Positions 37,825-47,133 are shown, counted from the stretch's first letter. The stretch: DNA of 64,000 bases from Streptomyces paradoxus (GCF_014202475.1 NZ_JACHGV010000002.1:186001-250000), one strand, 5' to 3'. Numbers and translations are program-made. Notes: a model not told the origin generated them from the letters alone.

Positions 37825-39102
37825 TCACTTCACGACCGTCGACCAGTCGGGTGACTGCGCCGGGTCCAGGCCGCGCAGCCGTTGCAGGGTTGCGGGCTTC
37901 TGCACGTCGAGCCAGTCGGCCAGTTCCCTGAAGGACACGCATTTGACGCCCTTCTTCGTGCACATGGCCTTGACGACCCGGTCGACGGCCCTCATGTAGA
38001 TGCCGCCGTTCCAGTCCTCGAAGTGGTTGCCGATGAACAGCGGGGCCCGGCTGCCGTAGTACACGCGGTTGAAGCCGGACATGTAGGAGGCGACGGTCTG
38101 TTCCTCCCACTCGGGGTAGTTCGCCGGGTCGCCCTCGGTCTCACCCTCGGACTGGTTGTAGAGGAAGTTGAAGTCCATCGACAGGCCCTGGTACTTGCCG
38201 CCCTCGTACGGCAGCATCTGCAGCGGGAAGTCCCATATGCCGTTCTTCTTGCGGGGCCATATCTGGAAGTCGCCCGCGGAGCTGGCGTCGTAACGCCACT
38301 TGTAGTCCTTGGCGGCCGTCAGCAGGTTCTCCTGGCCCTCCAGGCAGGGGGCCCGGCCGCCGGTGACCTCCTTCCTGAAGTCGAACGGCAGCGGGTCGAC
38401 GTCCTGGAAGCCGGTGTTGGTCTTCCATTTCCCGGCGAAGTCGTAGAACTGGTCGATCTCGCTCTTCCACTCCGCGACACTCCAGTCGCCGCCGCCCTTC
38501 TCGCCGCAGAAGTGGCCGTTGAAATGCGTGCCGATCTCGTTCCCGCCCTGCCAGGCCTTGCCGAGCTGCTCCAGCGTGGTGCGGATGTGTTCGTCGGTGG
38601 CGAAGCTGATCGCCGCCGAGCCCCTGGAGTGCTGGGGCGGGGCGTAGAGGTCCTTCTTGCTCTTGGGCAGGAGGTAGATGCCCGTGAGGAAGAAGGTCAT
38701 GTGGGCGTCGTACTCCTCGGCCAGCTCCCGGTAGTGCGCGAAGAGCCCGTCGTCGCCCTGCAGCGCGCCGTCCCAGGAGAAGACGACGAACTGGGGCGGC
38801 TTCTCCCCCGGCTTGAGCCGCACCGGCTTGAACTGGCCCTTCGGGGGGCCGGTGTAGGAGGTGGAGCCGTCCCCGAGGACTTTCACCTTGCCGTCCCACT
38901 CGGGTTCCCGGTCCGGCTGCGCGGAGGGCTCCCTGCGCGCCCCGGAGGAGGCGGCCGGGGCGGTGCTGTCCGGGCCGGTCAGGATCAGATACCCCGCGAC
39001 CAGGGACGCGACGACGAGGAGGGCCGCCAGGGTCAGCATCCCGGGGGGTGCGGTGCGGCGGGGGGCGCGGGCTCGTCGGCGGCGGCCGGAGGGCGGTTTC
39101 AT
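37825..39102 (-). CDS. Membrane-anchored polysaccharide-deacetylase-like protein
   Basis: 425 residues from ATG at 39102. N-terminal membrane anchor (MLTLAALLVVASLVAGYLIL) after a basic region. The external domain begins PPQFVVFSWDGALQGDDGLFAHY and includes AHMTFFLTGIYLL, GNEIGTHFNGHFCG and FIGNHFEDWNGGIYMRAV, recalling NodB deacetylases: Asp of SWDGA and His pair of THFNGH would bind metal. It is a divergent member lacking the usual TFDDG, so enzymatic activity is inferred. Lies 55 bases after the PBP gene on the same strand. Confidence 0.75.
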   Translation of the reverse strand: MKPPSGRRRRARAPRRTAPPGMLTLAALLVVASLVAGYLILTGPDSTAPAASSGARREPSAQPDREPEWDGKVKVLGDGSTSYTGPPKGQFKPVRLKPGEKPPQFVVFSWDGALQGDDGLFAHYRELAEEYDAHMTFFLTGIYLLPKSKKDLYAPPQHSRGSAAISFATDEHIRTTLEQLGKAWQGGNEIGTHFNGHFCGEKGGGDWSVAEWKSEIDQFYDFAGKWKTNTGFQDVDPLPFDFRKEVTGGRAPCLEGQENLLTAAKDYKWRYDASSAGDFQIWPRKKNGIWDFPLQMLPYEGGKYQGLSMDFNFLYNQSEGETEGDPANYPEWEEQTVASYMSGFNRVYYGSRAPLFIGNHFEDWNGGIYMRAVDRVVKAMCTKKGVKCVSFRELADWLDVQKPATLQRLRGLDPAQSPDWSTVVK

Positions 39103-39157
39103 GCGCGGCTCATTCTGCGGAGGGCGGTGGGGGTGCGGGGCGGTGCCGGGCGCGGGG

Positions 39158-41347
39158 TCAGCCGATGCCGCGGGCACCGGACCAGATGCGGTACGGGACG
39201 CTGTCGTCGGGGGTGCCCGCGATCCCGTTCAGCGGGAGGGGTTCGAGGCTCTTGGTGAGGTCGATGCGGTAGGCCACCACCGCCGTCGACACGGAGTGGG
39301 CCGTGCCGACGTACCAGGCGGCGGTGTCGTTCTGCGTGGTGCCGGCCTTCCCGGCCACCGTGGCGGCCGGGTCCGCCCCCGGGCGGGCGGTGCGGAAGGC
39401 GTCCGTGAGGGCGGACTGCACCGCCGCGGCCACGCTCGCCTTCACCGCACGGCGGGACGCGGGCTTCGTCAGCGCGATCTCGGAGCCGTTGCGGGTGATC
39501 CGGGCCACCGAGTACGGCTCGACGTGGGTGCCGCCCGCGGCGAACGTGGCGTATCCGCTGGCCATGCGGATCGCGCTGGGCGTGGCACTGCCCAGGGACA
39601 TCGCGGGCACCTGCGGGCCGAAGCTGGAGGGGAGCAGGCCCGCCCGCTGGGCGGTGTCCCGCACCCGGTCCAGGCCGGTGTCCATGCCGAGCTGCATGAA
39701 CGGCGTGTTCACCGACAGGGCGAGCGCCCGGCCGAGGGCGATCCGCCCGTAGGACTTCTTGCCGTCGTTGTGGGAGGTGACCTGCTTGCCGCCGCGGTCC
39801 CAGTAGGGGCCCTCGGGTGTCGTGACGGCGATGCCGTCGTCCCCGTCGTACAGGGTCTGCGGGGTGACCTCGGTCGCGGCGCCGTCCCGGATCTTGTGCA
39901 CGCCGTTCTGCAGGGCTGCGGCGTAGACGAAGGGCAGGAAGGCCGAACCGGCGGGCACGGTGGTCGCGTTCGACTCGTTGTAGCCCTGCGTGCGATGGTC
40001 GGGACCGCCGTGGACGGCGAGGATCCGCCCGTCGGTGGCCACCGATGAGGCGCCGAAGTGCAGGGACTTCGCCTTGGCCGCGTCCTTCTTCCGCGCCTGC
40101 TTGCGGGCCTTGACCACGGCGTCGGTGAGTGCGGTCTCCTGCTTGCGGTCGAACGTCGTGTAGATCTGGAAGCCGCCGAAGTCGAACTCCTTGTCCGAGA
40201 GGTGCGCCGCCTTCTTCGCGTACCGGGCGGCCAGCTCCACGAGGTAGTCGCTCTGCTTGCCGGTGTCGAACCCGGGCGCCCGCTTGAGCGGTTCGGGGAA
40301 TTCCGTGTACCGGGCCCGCTCGGCCTTCGACAGGGTGCCGACGTCGACCATGCGGTCGAGGATCCAGGTCCAGCGCTCCACCGCCCGGGCGTGGTTGGCC
40401 TCGCTCAGGGCCGGGTCGTAGAGCCCCGCGCCCTTGAGGAGGGAGGCGAGGAAGGCGGCCTCGCTGACGTCGAGCTCGCCGACCTCCTTGCCGTAGTAGG
40501 CCTGGGCGGCGCGCTGTATGCCGTAGGTGCCGCGGCCGAACCAGCTCGTGTTGAGGTAGCCCTCCAGGATGTCGTCCTTGCTCATCCCGTTGTCGAGCTT
40601 GAGGGCGATCATGGCCTCGGTGAACTTGCGGCCGACCGAGCGGTCCTGGTTGAGGTAGACGTTCTTGACGTACTGCTGGGTGATCGTGGAGCCGCCCTGG
40701 GTCTCTCCCTGGCCGAGGGTGCGCCACACGGCGCGGGCGAGGCCGCTGAGGGATATCCCCGGGTCGCTGTAGAAGCTCGCGTTCTCCGCCGCCAGCACCG
40801 CGTCGCGGACGTCCTCCGGTATGTCCTCCAGCGGCATGGCCTGCCGCCGCACCCAGCCGGTGCGGGCCATGGGCGTCCCGTCGGACCAGAAGTAGACGTT
40901 GTCCTGCTGGGTGGCGTACGAGTTGAGGTTCTCCGGGATGTCGGTGGCGGCGTAGGCGGAGCCGAGGAGCACGACGGTCACACCGGTGAACGCCAGCGCC
41001 GCGCCGAGCCACTGCCGCCAGGAGGGTGCCCAGCGCCGCCAGCCGGCACGGTCGGCGTGCGGGTAACGGGGCCTGAGGCGGCGGGCGTCGGACAAGACGC
41101 GGGTGACGAGCCGCGTCAGCCCCGGGGATGCGGCGGGGAGACGGGACAGGGCGGAGGCACGGGGGGCCTTGCGCCGGCGGCGTGACCTGCCGCGTCCGCT
41201 GCCGTCCGGCGCCGTGCCGGAGCGCGTGCCCGCGCTGCCGGTGGCGGCCGGCTCGACGGCGCGCAACATCATGGTCTCGTCCGCGTTCGGGGAAGCGGGG
41301 ACCTTCAACTGCATGGTCTCGTCCGATTCCCGCCCAGCCTTGGACAC
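39158..41347 (-). CDS. Class A penicillin-binding protein with degenerate transpeptidase site
   Basis: 729 residues. Cytoplasmic basic N terminus (1-110), one membrane helix (113-133), glycosyltransferase-51 domain (about 150-310) with catalytic Glu188 in AAENASFY and GGSTITQQYVKN, then a transpeptidase domain (about 425-700). The transpeptidase motifs are SAFL at 468-471 (normally SxxK), SVN at 545-547 and KAG at 667-669 (normally KTG). The Lys-to-Leu change needs two base changes (CTG), so it is not a simple read error. The protein is probably an active glycan polymerase with an impaired or non-catalytic transpeptidase domain. Confidence 0.88.
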   Translation of the reverse strand: MSKAGRESDETMQLKVPASPNADETMMLRAVEPAATGSAGTRSGTAPDGSGRGRSRRRRKAPRASALSRLPAASPGLTRLVTRVLSDARRLRPRYPHADRAGWRRWAPSWRQWLGAALAFTGVTVVLLGSAYAATDIPENLNSYATQQDNVYFWSDGTPMARTGWVRRQAMPLEDIPEDVRDAVLAAENASFYSDPGISLSGLARAVWRTLGQGETQGGSTITQQYVKNVYLNQDRSVGRKFTEAMIALKLDNGMSKDDILEGYLNTSWFGRGTYGIQRAAQAYYGKEVGELDVSEAAFLASLLKGAGLYDPALSEANHARAVERWTWILDRMVDVGTLSKAERARYTEFPEPLKRAPGFDTGKQSDYLVELAARYAKKAAHLSDKEFDFGGFQIYTTFDRKQETALTDAVVKARKQARKKDAAKAKSLHFGASSVATDGRILAVHGGPDHRTQGYNESNATTVPAGSAFLPFVYAAALQNGVHKIRDGAATEVTPQTLYDGDDGIAVTTPEGPYWDRGGKQVTSHNDGKKSYGRIALGRALALSVNTPFMQLGMDTGLDRVRDTAQRAGLLPSSFGPQVPAMSLGSATPSAIRMASGYATFAAGGTHVEPYSVARITRNGSEIALTKPASRRAVKASVAAAVQSALTDAFRTARPGADPAATVAGKAGTTQNDTAAWYVGTAHSVSTAVVAYRIDLTKSLEPLPLNGIAGTPDDSVPYRIWSGARGIG

Positions 41348-41566
41348 GGCTGCGTCTCCCTCCCGCTCACGGTGGTGCTCGCGCGGAAGGACATGGCTGC
41401 CGTGGTCGACGGCAGCGAGCCCTCACGTTCCCCCGCCCTTACGGCTTCTCGCGGCGTTCGAAAGTTACCAGCGGCCTTTACAGTTCCTCCACACCGGTAC
41501 GGCAAGAGTGATCAAACGGAATCCCGAAGGGCCCGCATGTCCGCCGTCGCGGATTAACCTGTCTCC

Positions 41567-41788
41567 ATGCCTCGCTACGAGTACCGCTGCCGGACCTGCG
41601 GCGACACCTTCGAACTCAGCCGCCCCATGGCGGAGTCCTCCGACCCCGCCGCCTGCCCCTCCGGTCATGAGGACACGGTGAAGCTCCTCTCCACGGTCGC
41701 GGTCGGAGGCTCGGCCTCCGCCCCGGCTCCGGCGCCCCGTGCGGGCGGCGGCGGGGGCGGCTGCTGCGGAGGCGGCTGCTGCGGCTGA
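41567..41788 (+). CDS. FmdB-family zinc-ribbon protein
   Basis: 73 residues. MPRYEYRCRTCGDTFELSRPM with Cys8/Cys11 and a second pair Cys30/His34 (CPSGH) make the regulatory-protein FmdB zinc ribbon. The C terminus is a Gly/Cys run (GGGGGGCCGGGCCG), unusual in length and possibly metal-binding. Function of the family is poorly known. Confidence 0.9.
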   Translation: MPRYEYRCRTCGDTFELSRPMAESSDPAACPSGHEDTVKLLSTVAVGGSASAPAPAPRAGGGGGGCCGGGCCG

Positions 41789-41844
41789 CGCGCTTCCCGG
41801 GTTTCCTCAGGAGTCCTTCAGCTTCGGTTTCCTAGCGTGGTGGC

Positions 41845-42612
41845 ATGACAGCCATCGCAGCGGACGCCGGACCGCAGTGGGTCAACGACCTGATGGACGC
41901 GCTGGGCGCGCCGGGTGCCGGTCTCGCCATCGCCCTGGAGAACCTGTTCCCGCCGCTGCCCAGCGAGGTGATCCTGCCGCTGGCCGGGTTCGCCGCGAGC
42001 AGCGGCCGGATGAGCCTGCTCGCGGTCCTGCTGTGGACGACGGCCGGCTCGGTGATCGGCGCGCTCGCGCTGTACGGGGTCGGCGCGCTGCTCGGCCGTG
42101 ACCGGACGGTGGCGATCGCGGGCCGGCTGCCGCTGGTGAAGGTCTCGGACATCGAGAAGACCGAGGCGTGGTTCCTCAAGCACGGCACCAAGGCCGTGTT
42201 CTTCGGCCGGATGATCCCGATCTTCCGCAGCCTGATCTCCGTGCCGGCGGGCGTGGAGCGCATGCGTCTGCCGGTGTTCCTGGGGCTGACCACCCTGGGC
42301 AGCGCGATCTGGAACACGGTGTTCGTGCTCGCGGGTTACTTCCTCGGCGCCAACTGGCACCAGGTCTCGGACATCGTCTCGACCTACTCGAAGGTGGTCC
42401 TGGCCGTGGCGGCCGTGGCGGTGGCGGCGTTCATCGCGGTACGACTGCTACGACGCCCTGAAGGTGCGCGGGGAACCGCGCGACAAGCCACCGCGCAGCC
42501 GCACCCGCACGACGACCAGGACACCCGAGTCCTCAGGCGCCCCGTACCGCCCCCAGAAACTCCCGCAGGATCCGCTCCCCGGCGAGGACACCCCGGTCGG
42601 GAAGCACCCTGA
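41845..42612 (+). CDS. DedA family membrane protein, C terminus extended by repeat
   Basis: 255 residues. Classic DedA: ENLFPPLPSEVILPLAGFAA, FLKHGTKAVFFGRMIPIFRSLISVPAGVERM and WNTVFVLAGYFLG; last helix ends near residue 200 (VAVAAFIAVRLLRRP). Beyond residue 206 the frame runs through a dispersed repeat (42463-42491) and then antisense to the convergent HAD gene for 80 bases, giving a basic Pro-rich tail with no family similarity. The native end was probably near residue 205. Role: lipid scrambling/undecaprenyl phosphate recycling. Confidence 0.88.
   Translation: MTAIAADAGPQWVNDLMDALGAPGAGLAIALENLFPPLPSEVILPLAGFAASSGRMSLLAVLLWTTAGSVIGALALYGVGALLGRDRTVAIAGRLPLVKVSDIEKTEAWFLKHGTKAVFFGRMIPIFRSLISVPAGVERMRLPVFLGLTTLGSAIWNTVFVLAGYFLGANWHQVSDIVSTYSKVVLAVAAVAVAAFIAVRLLRRPEGARGTARQATAQPHPHDDQDTRVLRRPVPPPETPAGSAPRRGHPGREAP
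42463..42491 (+). repeat. Dispersed Streptomyces repeat, copy 2 (3' part of dedA)
   Basis: Contains GCGCGGGGAACCGCGCGAC and AAGCCAC; identical to 3637-3665 at 28 of 29 bases. It sits where the dedA coding similarity stops. Confidence 0.8.
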
Positions 42613-43342
42613 TCGAGGGAGCCGTGAAACCGGTGTCGGCCAGCTCCCCGTGGCCGGGCCGCCAGCCCTGGTCCGCCGCGAGGAGCAGGTCGGTGTCGAG
42701 CAGGGAGTCACCCGCGGCGAGCGTGATATCGGCCCCGGTCCGCCGGGCGACCTCCCGCATCGCCGCGCTCTTGGTGAGCGGCTTGGGAACGGCGTAGATC
42801 TTGCGGCCCTGGAGGGACACGGTCCAGCCGCGGTTCTCCGCCCACACCGCGAGTTCCTTCACCCAGTCCTCGTCGAGCAGCTCGCGCTCGACGACGAGGT
42901 AGGCGAAGAGGTCGTCGGCGACGCGGTGCTTGCGCACCCAGACCGGGTCGGCGGCCCTCAGCAGATGCTCCTGCACCTCGGCCAGGGGCGCGCACTGGTC
43001 GGCCAGCCGTGCGGTGACCTGGGCGTGCCAGTCAGGGTCGGAGACCCCGTCCACCATGAGGTGTCCGCCGTTCGCGCAGATCGCGTACGTGGGCTGCGGA
43101 CCCGGCAGGTTGATGCGCTGGTACTGCTTGCGCGTCCGGGTCGTCGTGGGCACGAACACGGCCGCGTCGCCCAGGTCGGTGAGGAGCCGGGCCGCCGTCT
43201 CCGTCATGTACGACAGGGGCTTGCTCTCGTGCACCTCGACGCACAGCAGCCGGGGGGCCCGCGCGTCCGGCATGGTGAGCGCCAGGGCGGCGGCGGAGTA
43301 GATCAGGGTGCGGTCGAGGTCGCTGGCGACGAGTGCGGGCAT
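42533..43342 (-). CDS. HAD hydrolase of the Ter-associated module
   Basis: 269 residues; ATG overlaps the TGA of the upstream PRTase gene (translational coupling). HAD motif I LVASDLDRTLIYSAAAL, motif II Thr in VPTTTRTRKQY, cap domain of Cof/sucrose-phosphatase type, motif III Lys in LTKSAAM and motif IV LAAGDSLLDTDLLLAAD. In Ter-linked operons this HAD is thought to dephosphorylate a nucleoside-like product made by the PRTases. Its 3' end overlaps the convergent dedA frame by 80 bases. Confidence 0.85.
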   Translation of the reverse strand: MPALVASDLDRTLIYSAAALALTMPDARAPRLLCVEVHESKPLSYMTETAARLLTDLGDAAVFVPTTTRTRKQYQRINLPGPQPTYAICANGGHLMVDGVSDPDWHAQVTARLADQCAPLAEVQEHLLRAADPVWVRKHRVADDLFAYLVVERELLDEDWVKELAVWAENRGWTVSLQGRKIYAVPKPLTKSAAMREVARRTGADITLAAGDSLLDTDLLLAADQGWRPGHGELADTGFTAPSIRVLPDRGVLAGERILREFLGAVRGA

Positions 43343-45936
43343 CAGAGGGTCACCGCCTTGCCGTCGGCGCCGGTCGCGCCCCGGGTGTACTTGGGGTGGA
43401 TCAGGCCGACGCAGGTGTAGGGCAGTCCGTCGACCTCCTCGACGGGCACGCCGCGCTGTTCGGCCAGCAGGCGTACGTGGTCCAGGTCGCTGCCCGCCCC
43501 GGCGCGTGCCAGGACCCTCCAGGGCACGCGGCGCAGCATGACCCGGGTGGTCTCGCCGACGCCGGGCTTGACGAGGTTCACGTCGTGGATGGCGTACTCC
43601 TCACTGATGCGCTCGACGGCGGCCCAGCCCTCCCAGGTGGGCGAACGGTCGGTCGCGAGCAGTTCCTTGGCCTGGGCGCAGGCGGCGTCGGCGATCTCGG
43701 GGAAGCGGGCGGACACGGCGTCCAGGAAGGCCACCGAGACGTCGGTGGCGGCGAGGTCGCGGTAGAACTTCGCGCCGTGGAAGTCGTGCGGTCCGACCAG
43801 GTCCGCACGCAGCACGGTCCGCGAGATCAGGCCGGAGACGGTGGAGTTGAGGCAGGCGGAGGGGATGAGGAAGTCCTCGCGGGTGCCGTAGGTGCGGACG
43901 CAGGAGCCCGGGTCGGCCAGCACCGCGATCTCGGGGCTGAAGCCCGTGATGCCGTCGGAGTTCTCGAACTCCTCCAGGGCCTGGGCGAGTTCGCGGGTGA
44001 TGGCGCCCTTGCCGGTCCAGCCGTCGACGAAGACGACGTCCCGGGGGTCGTGGTGCTCGGCGAGCCAGCGCAGCGCGTTGGCGTCGATGCCCCGGCCGCG
44101 GACGATCGACACGGCGTAGTGCGGCAGGTCGAGGCCGTGCCGGTGCTGGGCCCAGCGGCGCATGAGGATGCCGACGGGCGTCCCGGCGCGGGCCAGGGAG
44201 ACCAGCACGGGACGCGGGGACCGCTCCGCGAGGACCGTCTCGGTGACGACGCCGACGGCCTGGGCGATACGGGCCGCCGACTCCTTCAGCGCGGCGTGGA
44301 ACAGCTCCTGGTACTGCTCGCTGGGCTGGTACTCCACGGGCAGCGACTCCGCGTAGTGCGCGCCGCCGCTCTGGATGGCCTCCTCGCGCTCCTCGGTCGG
44401 CGCCTCCAGCGTCACGTCCGAGAGGTCCTGGAGCAGCCAGCCGACCTCCTCGGGCGCGTACGAGGAGAAGGCGGGGCCGCGGAGGGGCTCGGGCAGCATG
44501 GAGGGCCTTTCGGGGGCGTACGACGGTATGACGGCGAGGAGGACCCGCGGCGTGTGCGCGGCGAGGCGGGCCAGCAGACCGCCGGGCGCGTGCAGGGCGG
44601 GGGTGTCCCCGGCCGAGTCGACCACCGCGACGACGGCGTCGAAGCCGGCGCCCGCGACGTTGTAGGCGTAGCGCTCGCCGGGGCCGTCGGCGGGATCGTC
44701 GTGGGCGGGGAAGGCGAGGCGGGTGCGTATCGCGTAGCCGGGGTCATCGACGGCGAGGACGGGTGAGCGGGTGGTGGTGGAGTAACGGACCTCGATGTCC
44801 GTCACACGTTCCAGCTCCCGGGCCAGCCTCAGCGGCGCGTACATCAGCTCCTCGAAGCCGAGGATGTGTACGCGGCGGGCTTCTGCCGGCAGCGCGTCCG
44901 CCAGGCGGCGGGCCATCGCCGGGAGGGCGTCCTCCAGGCGTTCCCGATGGGCGGGGGTGAAGCCGTGACGTCCGCCGTCCGGCAGGTCGGCGGGCCAGTG
45001 CAGGTCGATGCGGTCGCAGTCCGGCTGCGGGCCGGTGGGGGCCGGTCGCGCGGTTCCCCGCGCCCCTGGGGAGACGGCCTCCTGGCCGGCTTCGACGGCA
45101 ACGCCGCTGTCCGGGGGCGCGGGGAACTGCGCGACCGGCCACGACGGTGCCGCGGACGACCGAACACCAGCCGCGGCACTCTCGGCCTCGTACCGCGCCA
45201 CGAGCTCCTGCCCCTTCTCCAGCACCCCCTCCGGCAGCCGTACGGTCCCCGACGCTGCCGTGACCAGGTCGACCCGGGCGCCGATCTCCCCGGCGAATTC
45301 CGCGAGGCGCCCCGCATCGGCGGCGGACCGCATGTCCACCAGCGCCACCACGACATACCTCCGCCGCGGATACCGCCCATGAAGATCACGGACAGTGTTC
45401 AGCACCGTGTTCCCCGTGGAGAACTCGTCGTCGACCAGGACCAGCGGCCCGTCGCCGGTGAGCAGCGCGGGGTCCTCCGGCAGCAGCAGGTGCGAGGTCG
45501 CGTGGGAGTGGGCCTCCTCGAAGCCGCCGGCCGGGGCGACACCGGCGACCGGGCGCCGGGTGGAGTGCAGGTAGGGGGCGAGGCCCAGCCCGTCGGCGAC
45601 GGAGTGGCCGAGGCCGGTCGCGGTCTCGGCGTAGCCGAGGACAACGGCCCTGCGGGCCTCGTCGTCGCCCAGCAGGTCCCGCACCCGGCGGCCGAGCTCG
45701 ACTCCGTAGCCGTACACCACGGACGGCGACTGCGGCACGTGCTTGCCCAGGACGTTCGACACCAGCAGGTGGGCGCGCTTGGGATTGCGCCGCAGTGCCA
45801 GCCCCAGCAGGCCGGTCAGCCGGTCGTCGCCGGCGAGCTCCACACCGAGCCGCTCGGCGACCCAGCTGCCGGACCAGACCCCGTCGGCGTCCTCGCGCAC
45901 CTCGCGGTGCTCCCCCTCGTTCACTGCCTTCTCCAT
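43342..45936 (-). CDS. Fused PRTase2-TRSP-PRTase1 (StiP-like) protein of the Ter module
   Basis: 864 residues. N-terminal phosphoribosyltransferase domain (1-250) with PRPP loop VDDEFSTGNT at 168-177. A linker (about 255-310) is partly made of an inverted repeat pair at 45040-45140. Then a TRSP-like domain (about 312-500) and a second PRTase/StiP domain with LVSLARAGTPVGILMRRW and PRPP loop VDGWTGKGA at 637-645. In other bacteria these are separate proteins. With the upstream HpcH-like and downstream HAD genes it forms the biosynthetic operon linked to TerD genes, predicted to make a nucleoside-like metabolite for metal or stress response. Reaction unproven. Confidence 0.82.
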   Translation of the reverse strand: MEKAVNEGEHREVREDADGVWSGSWVAERLGVELAGDDRLTGLLGLALRRNPKRAHLLVSNVLGKHVPQSPSVVYGYGVELGRRVRDLLGDDEARRAVVLGYAETATGLGHSVADGLGLAPYLHSTRRPVAGVAPAGGFEEAHSHATSHLLLPEDPALLTGDGPLVLVDDEFSTGNTVLNTVRDLHGRYPRRRYVVVALVDMRSAADAGRLAEFAGEIGARVDLVTAASGTVRLPEGVLEKGQELVARYEAESAAAGVRSSAAPSWPVAQFPAPPDSGVAVEAGQEAVSPGARGTARPAPTGPQPDCDRIDLHWPADLPDGGRHGFTPAHRERLEDALPAMARRLADALPAEARRVHILGFEELMYAPLRLARELERVTDIEVRYSTTTRSPVLAVDDPGYAIRTRLAFPAHDDPADGPGERYAYNVAGAGFDAVVAVVDSAGDTPALHAPGGLLARLAAHTPRVLLAVIPSYAPERPSMLPEPLRGPAFSSYAPEEVGWLLQDLSDVTLEAPTEEREEAIQSGGAHYAESLPVEYQPSEQYQELFHAALKESAARIAQAVGVVTETVLAERSPRPVLVSLARAGTPVGILMRRWAQHRHGLDLPHYAVSIVRGRGIDANALRWLAEHHDPRDVVFVDGWTGKGAITRELAQALEEFENSDGITGFSPEIAVLADPGSCVRTYGTREDFLIPSACLNSTVSGLISRTVLRADLVGPHDFHGAKFYRDLAATDVSVAFLDAVSARFPEIADAACAQAKELLATDRSPTWEGWAAVERISEEYAIHDVNLVKPGVGETTRVMLRRVPWRVLARAGAGSDLDHVRLLAEQRGVPVEEVDGLPYTCVGLIHPKYTRGATGADGKAVTL
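45040..45140. repeat. Inverted pair of the dispersed repeat inside the PRTase gene
   Basis: Left arm 45040-45066 and right arm 45114-45140 are 27-base inverted copies with one mismatch, each carrying the GCGCGGGGAAC core and ending CGCGACCGGCC. The spacer is 47 bases. The element keeps frame and encodes linker residues about 266-299. It looks like a small palindromic mobile-type element. Confidence 0.85.
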
Positions 45937-45966
45937 GAACCCTTCGAATCCTCGGAAGCCGCGCGG

Positions 45967-47133
45967 TCAGGCCGGCAGTCCCGCCGCCAGCAGTTCCACG
46001 AAGCCGATGTCCTGGTTCGCCACGCCGAAAACCTCGGCACGCAGCAGGGTCCGCTCCGCCCAGGCCCGGTGCGGCTTCACCTCGTTCATCTTGTTCGTGT
46101 ACGCCGATCTCAGCACACCCCCGCCGCCGCGCTCGGGGCGCAGGATGTCCTGGGCGTCCGTGAACTCCTCGTGGCTGACGACCGACAGGGCGTGCACCGG
46201 CAGTACGTGCGAGGGGTGGATGCAGGTCTTGCCCAGCAGTCCGTTGGCGTGGTCCAGGGAGATCTCCCTCAGCAGGCCGTCCATGGCGTGCTCAATCAGC
46301 TTCTCGCGCAGCTCCGCGGCCTGCACCTCCAGGAAGGGGCTCTGCCGCAGCAGCGGCTTGAACATGCGCTCCTGGACCCGGAAGTACTCCCACACCGGCC
46401 CGGTGACGGTGAAGCCGGTCCCGTCGGCGCGGCCCAGCATGTTCACCACGTCGGCGATCACGGAGGCGACGATCTGCACGTCGTAGGCCGTCATGTCGGG
46501 GCCTCTGCGCAGCCCGTAGGAGGAGCAGAAGTCCGTCACGCCGAGGCGCAGGGCGAGGACGCGGTCGCGGTACTTGTCGATGGCCCGGGAGATGCCCTCC
46601 AGGGTCTCCACGCGCGACTCCCGGTACAGCAGCTCCGGGGACTCCAGCACGGGCATGGCGAAAAGGCGGCGGCCGCTTTCCGCCTCGGTGGTGGCGAGGG
46701 CCTCCAGGAAGGGGATGCCGCGTTCCTCGGTGAACTTGGGCAGGACGAATCCGGACAGCAGCCGGACGGCGGGACCGAGGCGTCGTACCAGGTCCGGGAT
46801 CTGCTCGGGGACGCGGACCCGGATGAACAACAGCGGCGGGTCGGCGTCCGGCAGGGCGTCGAGGGCGGTGATCTGGCGGACGAGGTTCTCCTCGCCGGGG
46901 CCGACGTCCGCGTCGTCGATCGAGTCCTCCAGGCACAGCACCATCGAGACCACGCCGCGCGCGGCCTGCTTGAGGACGTCGTCGGCCAGGCGCGGCCGGG
47001 TGGCGGGGCTGTACAGCGTGGCGCCCAGGGCGACGGAGAGCAGGCGGCCCGGGGAGTCCGGGGTGAACGCGCACGGCTCGCGGAAGAAGAGACGCTTCCG
47101 CACCTCAGGGGCGATGTGCCCGAAATGACGCAT
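45967..47133 (-). CDS. HpcH/HpaI-aldolase/citrate-lyase-like protein of the Ter module
   Basis: 388 residues from ATG at 47133 (GGGGGAG upstream). Citrate-lyase beta-like barrel: GATLYSPATRPRLADDVLKQ, VLCLEDSIDDADV (metal-binding Glu/Asp), LFIRVRVPEQI, GFVLPKF, MPVLESPELLY, LRLGVTDFCSSYGLRRG and GKTCIHPSHVLPVHAL. Heads the operon with the PRTase fusion (30 bases downstream) and HAD genes. Probably makes or cleaves a C-C bond in the metabolite of the module. It is divergent from a terD gene across 227 bases. Confidence 0.87.
   Translation of the reverse strand: MRHFGHIAPEVRKRLFFREPCAFTPDSPGRLLSVALGATLYSPATRPRLADDVLKQAARGVVSMVLCLEDSIDDADVGPGEENLVRQITALDALPDADPPLLFIRVRVPEQIPDLVRRLGPAVRLLSGFVLPKFTEERGIPFLEALATTEAESGRRLFAMPVLESPELLYRESRVETLEGISRAIDKYRDRVLALRLGVTDFCSSYGLRRGPDMTAYDVQIVASVIADVVNMLGRADGTGFTVTGPVWEYFRVQERMFKPLLRQSPFLEVQAAELREKLIEHAMDGLLREISLDHANGLLGKTCIHPSHVLPVHALSVVSHEEFTDAQDILRPERGGGGVLRSAYTNKMNEVKPHRAWAERTLLRAEVFGVANQDIGFVELLAAGLPA

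Noticed and set aside
42533..42612. DedA tail as a genuine functional domain
   Set aside because: The tail starts at a dispersed repeat and then is antisense to the HAD gene, so it is most simply read-through sequence.
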